64,000 bases of DNA from Hydra vulgaris. Taxonomy: Eukaryota > Cnidaria > Hydrozoa > Anthoathecata > Hydridae. The position numbers and the translations under genes were made by a program. This document shows positions 48,823 through 64,000 of the stretch, piece after piece (the first letter of the stretch is position 1; each line of letters begins with the position of its first letter). The stretch spans positions 6,288,501 to 6,352,500 of the forward strand of contig NC_088921.1 of NCBI RefSeq assembly GCF_038396675.1. The letters run 5' to 3'. The notes beneath the pieces were generated by a model that ran no database searches, had not been told where the DNA came from, and saw nothing but the letters and a program-made list of their open reading frames with translations.

Positions 48823-50134
48823 GGGGAGAGTGGTGTACCTTGGAAGCACATCAATTGTGCTGCCATCTTGAGTGATGAATTCATACTAAAATTTTAGTTG
48901 CATGTATTGGCCTCTAAAGGCTCTTAATAAGTTGTTTTACCACTGTATAACACATTCGTTGTTGCAGTAAAAATAAAGGTATGTTTCCGCTACCAAAAAG
49001 TAATTTTTTTAGACCACATTTTTTTTTAAGATTAGGTATAAACTGTGTTTCAAAACTGTTATCAAAAATTGTTATCTTGTTGTTAAATTGTTATCAAAAA
49101 TTGTTATCAAAAACTGTTATCAAAAATTGTTAAACATGTTTTCAGCTGCATTTATGCATGCGTGAAAATGCTTAACTCCTAACCTATAAACATATGGTAG
49201 CGGTTTTGTAAAAAATGTGGTAGTGGTGTACCTTGGAGGTAGCTAATGTTGTAGGTAGCTAAATTTACATGATTTTGTTAAAACTATTATGAGTAATATT
49301 TGTTATGAAAGTATTTTTTTAATGTAATATGTTGTTATAGTTTATTATGATTTTTTTTTATTAAGAATTTCTTTAATATAATATGAGGTGTGTATTTCTT
49401 AGTAAAATTGTAATTATTTTTTTCGAATTATTATCTTCTCTTTGATAACTTTTTCAAATTATCTGAGAGATAATAAAACTGTGTATGAGTTGGACAAATT
49501 AGACATGGTCTTTTAGTTACCACATCCCTTTATTACAGGAGGTTCTGCAGGACAGCTGGAAAAACTCATTCGGCATTAACTTTGATTACCTGAATGTAGA
49601 GTCGGCAAATGCTAAATCAAAGTAAAATTACTTGTTACTAAACTTTAATGTAGATATTTGTTACTACTTAATAAACATTTCTTTTGTAAGTTTTTAATAC
49701 TTCTTAGTATAAATTAGTTTAAGTTAATAATAATATATAATTTCAGCATAAGTATTAATTAATATATAGTTTATATAAATCTAACTAGATAGATTAATAT
49801 TTTCTCTGATATGAAGTTCAATTATCCTATAAGTAAACATTATATCAAATTTCTACCATGTTGAGTATTTAATCTGTTAAAACAATAACATCTGCAAGGT
49901 ACAACATACATACCTCCATGGTACACCACCGGTGGTGTACCTTGGCTGTACTGTAAGCTATTTTTTAAACCTTAAAAAAGGGCTTAAAAAATATGTCTGG
50001 ATTTTTAATAAAAAATCCTAGAGTAACGAATATCATAAAAATAATGAAAATATATTATTACAGAGCGTATTGTAAGTATTTTTTTTTAATATTTGTAATA
50101 GTTTGAAAATACCTCCGAGGTACACTCTCTTCCC
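48823..50134 (+). mobile_element. pogo/Tigger-type element, copy 1
   Basis: The left end GGGGAGAGTGGTGTACCTTG and the right end reversed GGGAAGAGAGTGTACCTCGG are inverted termini flanked by TA (48821-48822 and 50135-50136). Inside, near 49460-49560, the plus strand reads KTVYELDKLDMVF, a stop, LPHPFITGGSAGQLEKLIR. This aligns with the transposase C-terminal relic in copy 2 (53780-53870), so copy 1 is a deletion derivative. Additional internal pieces of the GTACCTTGG repeat occur (49209, 49917, 49930). It also holds a TTGTTATCAAAAA tandem at 49056-49132. Confidence 0.75.
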
Positions 50135-50154
50135 TATATATATTTCTTTGAATA

Positions 50155-50157
<3 letters not shown>

Positions 50158-50250
<93 letters not shown>
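50158..50250. repeat. (TA)n microsatellite
   Basis: TA repeats between the short repeat units Y (50141-50158) and X (50250-50280); a further (TA)n lies at about 50290-50328. Confidence 0.9.
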
Positions 50251-50253
<3 letters not shown>

Positions 50254-50283
50254 CAACATCCTCATTTAATAAAAATTAGTATA

Positions 50284-50329
<46 letters not shown>

Positions 50330-50333
<4 letters not shown>

Positions 50334-50576
50334 TAAAATAAATTTTTTAATTTTTCAAAAACTATTTGTTAAAACATGACCAAAACAGACTCATTTATTA
50401 CAGTGGTATATCTGCTGCTATTGTACTTCCTAACTTTTTACACCAGTTGTTACAGCTATATCTTATTATTATTACTTTATTGATGTTAAAAAATGAAAAC
50501 AATCCATTAGATTCAGTTTTGTGAAAAATTTGATATTACGTAAATACATTGAACAAATTTTATGTTTCATTCATTA

Positions 50577-50580
<4 letters not shown>
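50330..50580 (+). repeat. LINE 3'-end fragment, plus orientation
   Basis: Reverse complement of 52127-52385: shared strings include GTTAAAACAT, TTTTTACACCAGTTGTTACA, GAAAACAATCCATTAGATT and AACAAATTTTATGTTTCATT. Because the 52.1-52.7 kb copy continues into LINE coding sequence, this is the 3' UTR end of another copy of that LINE. Confidence 0.7.
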
Positions 50581-51650
<1,070 letters not shown>

Positions 51651-51774
51651 AGTTAGTATATCTTTCTCATTCTTTGTTGTTTAATGTTGTTGCCTGCAAC
51701 AGATGAGATGCTTTACATAAAAAATGACAGTAAAACTTTTTTGTGTGTAACTTAAGTTACTAATACTAATACTA

Positions 51775-51775
<1 letters not shown>

Positions 51776-51826
<51 letters not shown>

Positions 51827-51830
51827 ACTT

Positions 51831-51864
<34 letters not shown>

Positions 51865-51882
51865 AAGTTATATATATATATA

Positions 51883-51921
<39 letters not shown>

Positions 51922-51955
51922 CAAGTTGATATATATATATATATATATATATATA
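51776..51955. repeat. (TA)n cluster with interspersed CAACTTGTT / AACAAGTTG
   Basis: At least five copies of CAACTTGTT or its complement are embedded in (TA)n tracts, alternating in orientation (near 51825, 51861, 51920, 51956). The motif is the internal SINE string preceding TCTCCGCGCAGCG. The cluster can form several alternative hairpins. Confidence 0.8.
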
Positions 51956-52092
51956 TCAACTTGTTTCTCCGCGCAGCGGCCTTGTTCGTCAAGGTTCGTG
52001 TTTCGGAGTTATAGAGTTGAGAGAGGGTTATAACAACTATTAAGTAACCTCCTCGCCTGTAGTGGCCTTCTCGGCCTTGAGGAGGTGAATAA

Positions 52093-52124
<32 letters not shown>
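51955..52124 (+). mobile_element. tRNA-Thr-type SINE, copy 2 (head missing, tail present)
   Basis: Begins inside the body (CAACTTGTTTCTCCGCGCAG), continues CGGCCTTGTTCGTCAAGG and GAGTTGAGAGAGGGTTATAA, then a tail module ACCTCCTCGCCTGTAGTGG...TTGAGGAGGTGAATAAC that can form a CCTCCTC/GAGGAGG hairpin, and a run of about 30 A. The tRNA head is replaced by (TA)n. Confidence 0.8.
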
Positions 52125-52126
<2 letters not shown>

Positions 52127-52129
<3 letters not shown>

Positions 52130-52690
52130 TAATGAATTAAACATAAAATTTGTTCAATGTATTAATGTAATATCAAATTTTTCACAAAACTAAATCTAAT
52201 GGATTGTTTTCATTTTTAACATCAATAAAAAATAATAATAAGGTCTAGCTGTAATAACTGGTGTAAAAAGTTGGGAAGTGCAATAGCAGTAGATATTGCA
52301 CAGTAATAAATCAGTCTGTTTTGTTTATGTTTTAACAATTAGTTTTGCAAAATTCATATTTGTCTAGTTTATTTTTGAAATTATATATTATTAAAGCAGC
52401 TTCTATTATTTTAGATGGTGGTTTTCAGAAGTTTTATGCATTTACAACTCGGTTTTGGAAAAATTAATATCTAAAGGTATTTCTGCAAAGGTTTTTTTCA
52501 GTTTGAATTTGTTCTCATAAATACAACCCTTCTTTTGATGTATTTTGATTATTGTTTGTAAACTAATTTATTTTATCATGGCCATGTTGAATTTTAAACT
52601 GTTGAATAAGACTTCCACGTAGTCTACATTCTTCTAGTGTCATTAATTGCATAGTATTAAAATCAGCATTATAATATCTTAAAATTTATG
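52127..52690 (-). pseudogene. LINE C-terminal fragment with 3' UTR
   Basis: The minus strand from 52690 reads FNTMQLMTLEECRLRGSLIQ, QFKIQHGHDKIN, stop, EQIQTEKNLCRNTF-like text, FFQNRVVNA, KPPSKIIEAALIIYNFKNKL and DKYEFCKTN: the end of a LINE ORF2 of the same class as 50827-51650. The following 200 bases down to 52127 are its 3' UTR, found again inverted at 50330-50580. Decayed. Confidence 0.75.
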
Positions 52691-52694
52691 TATA

Positions 52695-54105
52695 GGGAAG
52701 AGAGGTTTACTTCCAAGGTACCTTAAAGGTACATCAGTTAGCACAATTGATCTACCTCCAAGATACATCAGTTGTATAGCATGTAAATTTGTAAAGCATG
52801 TATCTAGCTACATTAGACTTGAAACTGATTAAATCTTGAATAAATATATAATAGCCTTTTTGTAAAATATTTGCTTATGGTTTACTTTAGAGATAGCAAA
52901 TGAAATAAGTGTGTACCTTGGTGATACCACCAAAGTACACACTTGCTTTATTTTTTGAATATTAGGAGAAAAGTTTGCATTTTCTCAAGAAATTTATGAA
53001 AAAGAATTTATGAAACATTTTGTAAAACATACTCGTTCAAGTACGGAAAATCTATCTATTCTTCTACTTTACAACCATTTGAGCCATATCAATATACTAG
53101 CATACCAGTCAGCAAAGTGATTACAATGGTAATATTTCATACACGCACATATTACAAACTGCAGTCCCTAGACAAATGGTTATTTGCCAATTTAGAACTT
53201 ATTATAACAATGAAATAATGGATTGAATGGTAAAAGCAGGCAATGCTGGAAAACTAGCAACAGTCTATAATGTGCCAGAAATTGTTAGACAAGCTTTTCC
53301 ATGCAATCCTGCTTCTTTAACAAATCAGATATGCCCTGACGTTATGTCTCTTGAATTACTTCTACCCTGCCTAAAAGCTCAACCATCGAAACAAACTAGA
53401 AGGGGTTGCTGTAAGAAAAAAATCAAGAAATTTCACTTCAAGTTATGTATATCTTTAAATTAAAAAAGAAATGGTTGATAAATAAAATTTATAAAAAACC
53501 TGATATCAAAAAAAAAAGGCAAAATTGATAAGTCTCTGTTTTAAAGAAAAAGTTTAAATTTGACTGTAAAGTTTACTAATTAAAACGTTCTCTTTGAAGC
53601 TTTGGAAGATCCAGATTTAAAAAAAATCCAGCCTGGAGTTTTCATTTTGGAACAAATTCAAAGCAAACATGATGTGAAGCACTTTGCAGCAGAGATACTA
53701 GAACTTGCTGGTACATTTTCAAAGTTCAGTATTTAAAAAAGAACATTTAAAAAAGACTCACATAAACTTACATGGCAAAACTGTGTTTGAGCTGGATATA
53801 TCAGACATGGTCTCTAAGTTGTCACATCCCTCTGTCACTGGAAATTCAAAATGACAGCTGAAAAAACTAATAATAATAAATAAACTTTGATTACCTAAAT
53901 GTAGAGTAGAGAATGTTGAATGTCAAATCAAAGTAAAAGACTTAATATTACTGTTATTATTTTCAATTTTTCCAAATATCAACCAGTTAGATTTATATTA
54001 GCTTATATAAAATTGAATTATCCTGTAAACAAATAATATATCAAACTTTTCCCATGCTAAGTATTTAATCAGTTAAAATAATAATACCTTCAAATAACAC
54101 TAATC
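52695..54105 (+). mobile_element. pogo/Tigger-type element, copy 2 (right end lost)
   Basis: Left end TATAGGGAAGAGAG with GTACCTT/AAGGTAC subterminal repeats (52729, 52737, 52915) as in copy 1. Parallel internal sequence is traceable to GTATTTAATC-GTTAAAA (54061 against 49865), after which copy 2 runs into a (CA)n array, losing its right end. It contains the transposase relic at 53227-53870. Confidence 0.7.
53200..53880 (+). pseudogene. pogo/Tigger-type transposase C-terminal relic
   Basis: The open stretch 53227-53463 reads VKAGNAGKLATVYNVPEIVR, QAFPCNPASLTNQICPDVMS and ends in a basic tail. The I/VYNV-x-E-I-V-x-x-A-F followed by 'NP...' is the exit of the DDE domain in pogo/Jerky-type transposases. 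A second piece near 53600-53870 reads ALEDPDLKKIQPGVFILEQI, KHFAAEILELAGTFSKF, then ELDISDMVSKLSHPSVTGNS. The catalytic part is not present. Frames are shifted between pieces. Confidence 0.6.
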
Positions 54106-54109
54106 ACAC

Positions 54110-54126
54110 ACACAGACACACTCGCA

Positions 54127-54221
<95 letters not shown>
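54110..54221. repeat. (CA)n followed by (TA)n
   Basis: CA repeats 54110-54183 pass directly into TA repeats to 54221. Confidence 0.95.
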
Positions 54222-54223
<2 letters not shown>

Positions 54224-54719
54224 TCAAATACTTACATACTTGAGCATAGGTAACCATAATTACTTAACAAAAGTTTTTATTGAAAATATTATAAAAATTT
54301 GATTCTTAAATTGTTTACATTTACATAACATCAAATATTTATAATATAAATGTTTATAATTTATTAAATAATTTTCTTCAATTATTTTATAATTTTAATT
54401 TTAATTTTTCTAAAAATTTTAAGTTTTTCAATATTTCTTAAAAAGCTAAAGCAATCTGCAAAACATTTAAATAAATGTTACCGCAAGTGTGAAGTGTTTT
54501 AAAGTTCAGAAATTGACAGATATATATACTAAAAAAAAGTAAGTAATAATAGTTAAAAATGATGTCATTATACTTTTATTTGCGACAAAAAGTTTTTTAA
54601 TGAAACGCTTCACTAAAACACTTTTTGTTGGTCTATTGTTAACTTAATGAACACTTTAAAAGTAAAGATTTGTCTTATCTATATCTGTTTATTAACTGAA
54701 CCTCTGTTTATATATATAT
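54222..54719. other. Stretch without recognisable gene
   Basis: AT-rich. Near 54592-54625 AAAAAGTTTTTTAATGAAACG and ACACTTTTTG strings occur. Nothing coding. Confidence 0.4.
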
Positions 54720-54936
54720 ATTTTTTTTTTTTTTTTTTTTTGTTATTTCACCTCCCCAAGGCCCAGAAGGCCAATACAGATGAGGAGGCTACTTAATTGT
54801 GGTTATAACCCTCTCTCAACTCTATAACTCCGAAACACGAACCTTGACGAACAAGGCCGCTGCGCGGAGAAACAAGTTGAGCGCGGTACTACCAGGGACG
54901 TGGTGGGGATTGAACTCGGAACCTCTCGCTTTTTTA
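54720..54936 (-). mobile_element. tRNA-Thr-type SINE, copy 3 (near full length)
   Basis: On the minus strand: the end of the tRNA-like head (AGCGAGAGGTTCCGAGTTCA, B box and CCACCACGTCCC), body GTAGTACCGCGCTCAACTTG, TCTCCGCGCAGCGGCCTTG and GAGAGAGGGTTATAACC, tail module with CCTCCTCATC...TTGGGGAGGTGAAATAAC, then poly(A) (poly-T 54720-54741). The 5' part of the head with the A box is missing. Confidence 0.8.
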
Positions 54937-54990
54937 TTGATATTGTGATAGAGACATAAAAATTGATATTGTGATAGAGACATAAAAATT
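54937..54990. repeat. Direct duplication, about 26 bp
   Basis: ATTGATATTGTGATAGAGAC followed by ATAAAA occurs twice in tandem, at the 5' end of SINE copy 3. Confidence 0.8.
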
Positions 54991-55700
54991 GTTTGTAACT
55001 AATATAATAGTAATATATAATTTTTGTGTTAATTTTTTGGTTCCTTCATTCTTTTCTATTTTCAATAAATAGTTTTAATCCTGTTTTAACTTACTGGAAA
55101 ATGTCAAAACTAAAACTGAAATCGTTTTTCAAAGAAAAATTAAAAAACTTATATATGAAATATTATTAAATCCAGCGCTTTAAACATCAATAATTCACTT
55201 CCTTTAAATTTTCATGAAAATCCTGAGATGTCAAACGAAGTATTATAATATAATAAACAAATTCCAAAAATTTCATTATGTAATAAGGTTTCGTATACTT
55301 CAAAATGTGTTAGTGATCATCTATGAAACCTTTTTTAACAGCTCTCATTTTTTCTAACTCTCTTTATAAAAGTCACAAAAACATACAAGCTCATTCATTG
55401 TCTTTCTTCATCATGTTATTTATTTGTTGGCACAGTATAAGAATAAATATTTTTGGTTATTTATGGCGGTGATGATAGTTGTTAATGGTCGTTGACATTT
55501 GATGACTTGTTGATGATACTTGATGTTTAGAAATAACAACATACAGTTAAAAATTTGTATTTTATAAGTATTTATCTTATGTAAATATTCGATAATCTTA
55601 AATAATTGAAATTTTTATTTTGTTTTTTATAGTTTATTTTTTATCCATTTTATTTTGCTTATTTAAATTTTTTTTTCTTCTGAAAATTAGATTTTATATT
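54991..55700. other. Upstream region of the Death-domain gene
   Basis: No coding signature. A GGTGATGATAG...TTGATGACTTGTTGATGATA patch lies near 55465-55525. The first exon and promoter of the gene may lie in or beyond this stretch. Confidence 0.35.
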
Positions 55701-55717
55701 TAGTGTCAAGAAATAAA

Positions 55718-60428
<4,711 letters not shown>

Positions 60429-60518
60429 GTAAAATATATTTTTGTAATTTAATTTTGACAAAAAATGTTCTATTATTTTTTCTCAATCTTCAATTAAATT
60501 AAGTTGAATGTTTAAAAC

Positions 60519-60524
<6 letters not shown>

Positions 60525-60590
<66 letters not shown>
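60525..60590. repeat. (TA)n microsatellite
   Basis: About 33 TA units followed by TTATATAAGTATATATAC. Confidence 0.95.
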
Positions 60591-60594
<4 letters not shown>

Positions 60595-60644
60595 AGTATA
60601 TATACTTTTAAGTATATATATAAAATACATTAATTATAAATTAG

Positions 60645-61445
60645 TCCAGATTACAAGGATGTTTGCATCTTTAATTTCATGAGGCCACCAATAAGAACCA
60701 ATATAATTTGTTTCCTTTTCAGCATCTTCAGGATCAGAAACTTGATGTTAATAATTATGGCTTCCAGACACATCAAGTTCAAATTTGCCCTCAACATATA
60801 CAGAATGATGATTTTCAGTATTAAACTGGGATAGTTCATGTTGAGACTTAACAGTATCTTTGATAATACTGTTGACAGGGGATGAAGTTTGCTTGTCATT
60901 ACTTCTAAATTCATTATTTAGGAAATTGCATTTAAAGACACCCACCTCATTAATATGTGTATCAGCTCATTATGAAAAAATATAAAATTTAGATTTACAT
61001 TTTTGAAACCCTTTTTCACATATATATGCAGCATCAAAACATTCAAAATTTTCTAATTTCTTTAATAATGTGTATGTGGTTCCAATGTTTTAAATATTTA
61101 ACCTGATATTTATTCATAGAAAGATATAAGTTATACATTAAAGTGTATTATAGTATAGTATAAGTTATACATTAAAGTATATTATAGTATAGTATAAGTT
61201 ATACATTAAAATTTAACCTAATATTTATTCATAGAAAGATATAAGTTATACATTAAAGCACTTGCTTTATAAACTGATTTTGTTTGGACTTAAACTCCTT
61301 CCTTCTTCCACCATCAAAGTTTACATCTGTGTTGAACTTCTTTTAAGAATGCTAACCTATCTAGTCCCTGTTCATTAGCATGTTTCTCCACAATATCCAC
61401 AAAATCATCTAGAATGTTTTAGTAGATTTGTTTCTCAGGTTGATC
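60645..61445 (-). pseudogene. Unidentified decayed coding region
   Basis: Minus-strand blocks look coding but carry stops. Near 61290-61440: PEKQIY, stop, NILDDFVDIVEKHANEQGLD, RLAFLKEVQHRCKL. Near 60985-61090: NIGTTYTLLKKLENFECFDA, AYICEKGFQKCKSKF. At 60645-60945: VGVFKCNFLNNEFRSNDKQT, KSQHELSQFNTENHHSVYVE, GKFELDVSGSHNY, stop, HQVSDPEDAEKETNYIGSYW, WPHEIKDANIL. The composition is balanced, unlike shadow frames. No family is recognised. It may be a transposon accessory protein or a decayed host gene. A tandem repeat (61099-61257) splits it. Confidence 0.4.
61099..61257. repeat. Nested tandem duplication
   Basis: AAGTTATACATTAAAGTGTA-type units (about 36 bp, with TTATAGTATAGTAT) repeat three times. 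A larger copy of ATATTTATTCATAGAAAGAT plus ATAAGTTATACATTAAAG occurs at both ends. Confidence 0.85.
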
Positions 61446-62225
61446 ACTGAATTAAATAAAAATGTACTTTAATAAGAAATTAGCTGAAAGTAAAAAATTA
61501 AAGATTATTATTTTTTTTTTAAATAAGTTCAGAAGGATAAAGTGAGGGAAAAAAATATTCACAGAAAAATATAAAAAACAAAATAAAGGCAAACTTAAAA
61601 AAATATATACATACACTACTACATACAATATTAAAGTCTATATTACACATTACATAGATGAGTTAAACAAAAGTAAATATCAATATTCTGATTGGTTACC
61701 ATGGCACCAACATTTTTTTACCTCTTACACCCACGTATTATAGCGCTTTGTGAGCTTTATATTATGAATTTATTACATTAACGACATTTATATACTTTTA
61801 TCTCACACAGGTGATTATCAGTTTTCAGTTTGTTATCTAGAGTTTAGACCATGTATAGTAGCACATTTACTAGCCTATTTTTTCTTTTTATATTGCTCGT
61901 ACGTATATTTTTTTATCATTTTACTTTATATTTTGTTATCTACTTATTTTATTGTTTTTGTGTGGTGCAATAATTTTAGCCATGGTTGCCTTTAATGAAC
62001 CAGCGGATCGATATTGACTTGTTTACTCATAGAAAATTGTTTTATCATTCGTTTAGTATGACTAGAGCGTGAGTTACTGTTCACCTAATCCCTGAGTCCA
62101 AAAATTTTCATCCTCCTACAAAATAGTCTTTACATTCATTTATGATTCTCACCCAATGACATCATCTACAATCTACTTCTATTTTCACATCTCCCAGATC
62201 TACGTGACTGGACGGCTCCGTTGGT
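61446..62225. other. Stretch without recognisable gene
   Basis: No coding signature. Not as AT-extreme as elsewhere near 61980-62215. Confidence 0.4.
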
Positions 62226-62266
62226 CACTTTTTGCGACCATTGTGTCGCAATGGTCGCAAAAAGTG
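62226..62266. repeat. Perfect hairpin, 17-bp arms
   Basis: CACTTTTTGCGACCATT at 62226-62242 and its exact complement at 62250-62266, 7-nt loop. A partial third copy of the CAAAAAGTG arm follows. Confidence 0.9.
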
Positions 62267-62469
62267 AAAAAGTGCAAAAAAGGTCACAAATAAAAAGCAT
62301 TTGTAGTTTTATAGAAATCTCAATTTAAAGTTGATTGGATTTTTCCTTTTCCACCCAATATATTTGTTGTCCAGAATAATATGTGATTTTTCATTTTGGT
62401 CAGTAAGAATTTTACTATTAAATGGTGATAACAATATGACTTTTCTTAGGTACATAAGAAATTATTGTA

Positions 62470-63145
62470 GAGTCATTTCGAAAACCAAAATTGGAGGCAC
62501 TGAACACAAGCTAGGGTTAGAGAAAAGGTAGAAATCAAGGAGTGGCGGTAAGTAATTAAGGTTTTCTGGAAGAAGAGTCACAAAGTTAACTATCTGAGTA
62601 AGAGATTGAGAAAGGCAGAAGTTATGGGCTGTTGTGCCAGCAAGGTTATTAGTGGTGTTAGAGTTGCCATGCCGCTTAGTGTGATGAGCATTTAAGTAAC
62701 CAATAACAACAATATTGGCAGAGGGATAAAGAGAAAAGACAACTTTTAGATGTAATTTTTTTATGATGACAGCTTTTAGATGTAAGAAATTACATCTAAA
62801 AGCTATCATCATAAAAAGTCTTGAAAAGTTAGAGAGAACCAAGAAAAAGGTGTTAGAGTGAATGATAGGAGGTTTCGAACCTAATAGTTATCGAATTGGT
62901 GAATTGATAGGTAAGTATATTCCCGACTCAAGCATGCAACTATTGGAGTCTTTGCAAATCAAAGGATTGTATCCATCAATGCTGAAATCCAAAGAAGAAA
63001 TAGCTAAATTTAAATTAATCTCACAAAAAGAAGCAAGTCTGGCAAATTTTGTAAGAGGAATGATATGACTGATGGAAAGTTACTTCGAAGACCAAGATTA
63101 TTTATGAAAGTTGTATTGAAACAGTTAGATGGTGAGGATAGTTTC
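62470..63145 (-). pseudogene. LINE APE-type endonuclease fragment
   Basis: The minus strand from about 63140 reads FNTTFINNLGLRSNFPSVIS, then ARLASFCEINLNLAISSLDF, SIDGYNPLICKDSNSCMLES (the '.CET.L...' endonuclease start), then, after a hairpin insertion at 62763-62812, VFSLYPSANIVVIGYLNAHH (the GDFN-equivalent, here GYLN), NNLAGTTAHNFCLSQSLTQI, VNFVTLLPENLNYLPPLLDF and SNPSLCSVPPIL. This follows the LINE endonuclease from its first catalytic strand nearly to the SDH motif. The GDFN Asp is replaced by Tyr, and stops occur. The plus-strand frame at 62862-63068 is its shadow. Confidence 0.8.
62763..62812. repeat. Hairpin, 23-bp arms, inside the LINE endonuclease
   Basis: ATGATGACAGCTTTTAGATG... 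(62763-62785) pairs with 62790-62812 with one mismatch, GAAA loop. A third partial copy (ACTTTTAGATGTAATTTT) lies at 62742. Confidence 0.9.
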
Positions 63146-63454
63146 CGTTGATTTTCGTATTGTTGCTATTGTCAAGGAGCTTTTGTGCTCTGTTGTCGTA
63201 TATTCATTACTCAGCTTTGTTTTGGTTTTCGCGGACACAATTTTCGTCTTTTGTTATTATTTGGAGAGTTTCTTGTATCCTTCGCTGCATGTTTGGATCT
63301 TTGCATTTTTTTTTTTTTTTTTTGCTGTTTATATAAAAATAAAATAATAAAATTACAATGAAACTTTAACGTTACACAAAGAATATATATAAAACAGACA
63401 GGGGCTCAAAGAAGATACGGATGACTGGTGTCACTACAATCTTTTCATAGAGCC
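63146..63454. other. Stretch without recognisable gene
   Basis: Upstream side of the LINE endonuclease fragment. It may hold LINE 5' sequence (minus strand) but no motif is visible. Confidence 0.35.
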
Positions 63455-63648
63455 CCTTTACAATAACATTTAAAGCCCACATGGCTTTAGTAAATTTACA
63501 ATAAAACATTTTTTCTGAAAAATACTACGTGAAGAATAAAACTCAATAACATAATTTACAATAACATTTAATAACATTTAAAGCCCACATGACTTTAGTA
63601 AATTTTCAATAAAATATTTTTTTTGAAAAATACTAGGTAAAGAATAAA
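63455..63648. repeat. Tandem duplication, about 105-bp unit
   Basis: ACAATAACATTTAAAGCCCA followed by CATGGCTTTAGTAAATTT and a GAAAAATACTACGTGAAGAA block is repeated once with small changes (second copy from about 63560). Confidence 0.85.
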
Positions 63649-64000
63649 AACTTATATACATCCTCATATATATACATACACATACACAAACACATATACA
63701 AACATACTTTCACACACATATATAAACATACTCGCATATATATATTTTGCAGGCGATATGTATATGTTTTTTTCTGCTTTCGGATGTGCTTGATTTTTAG
63801 TTATGATTTTAAGTTGCGCGGGTTGTTTCATTTTCTTACACTTTAGATTGGTTAACAAAATTTGAATGAAGTATCTATGACAACGTTAGAGTTTTTTTGA
63901 ATACTCTATTATGTTTTATTTTATTTTAAAAGGGTTTTTAATAGGGTATATTGCCATTTGATTGTTTTTGGTTTATTTGTGCTGGAAGTACCTATGTGGT
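63649..64000. other. Window end, no recognisable gene
   Basis: Degenerate CACACATATATA/ACATACAC repeats at 63655-63745; the remainder is anonymous. Confidence 0.4.

Noticed and set aside
62862-63068. 68-residue plus-strand open frame
   Set aside because: The minus strand of the same interval encodes recognisable LINE endonuclease motifs, so this frame is its shadow.

Overview
This is an AT-rich eukaryotic (animal) window. Its very long (TA)n arrays, poly(A)-tailed retroelements, 8-bp-TSD hAT elements, cnidarian-style LINE, hAT and CACTA families and short-exon host coding sequence best fit Hydra or a close hydrozoan. This is an inference from family recognition, since no database search was possible. 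Nearly everything recognisable is transposable-element sequence, much of it decayed.

Layout. 0-8.6 kb: minus-strand LINE fragments (about 0.24-1.32 and 2.99-4.05 kb), a broken pogo/Tigger-type transposase (5.06-5.99 kb) and a LINE 3' end (7.47-7.74 kb). 8.64-10.65 kb: an internally deleted hAT with BED-finger and dimerisation remnants, carrying a nested foldback element. 10.7-17.9 kb: mostly anonymous AT-rich DNA with a small tandem repeat and a hAT relic. 17.94-21.0 kb: a 5'-truncated LINE with poly(A) tail and recognisable endonuclease tail, reverse transcriptase and C-terminus. 22.31-25.06 kb: an element with 19-bp matching termini (including flanking TTAA) and a frameshifted Mutator-like transposase. 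26.09-31.45 kb: a CACTA/EnSpm-like element with a spliced transposase gene (one in-frame stop) followed by a spliced DUF4806-type accessory gene; the 5' part of the accessory gene recurs in decayed form at 31.9-32.4 kb. 32.56 kb: tRNA-derived SINE. 33.1-33.8 kb: Tc1 (DD34E) fragment. 34.2-37.9 kb: a spliced DDE_Tnp_4-plus-SWIM transposase followed by a second ORF resembling a cysteine peptidase. 38.145-41.457 kb: a complete-ended hAT (perfect 8-bp TSD) with a decayed DUF4371-type transposase. 41.5-50.6 kb: (TA)n arrays, two hairpin elements carrying hammerhead-ribozyme-like cores, a 31-bp minisatellite, a second SINE family and a pogo-type element. 50.3-54.9 kb: more LINE 3' fragments, a second pogo-type copy and SINE copies. 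55.7-60.4 kb: the only likely host gene, a Death-domain exon plus two small phase-compatible exons. 60.6-63.1 kb: an unidentified decayed coding region and a LINE endonuclease fragment.

The genes do not form one pathway. Each transposase or retroelement ORF acts on its own family, and the SINEs would depend on LINE machinery. The most interesting items are the peptidase-like second ORF next to the DDE/SWIM transposase, the hammerhead-like hairpins bracketed by (TA)n, the two-gene CACTA/DUF4806 unit, and a terminal-repeat pair in inverted orientation 16.8 kb apart that brackets most of the central transposons.
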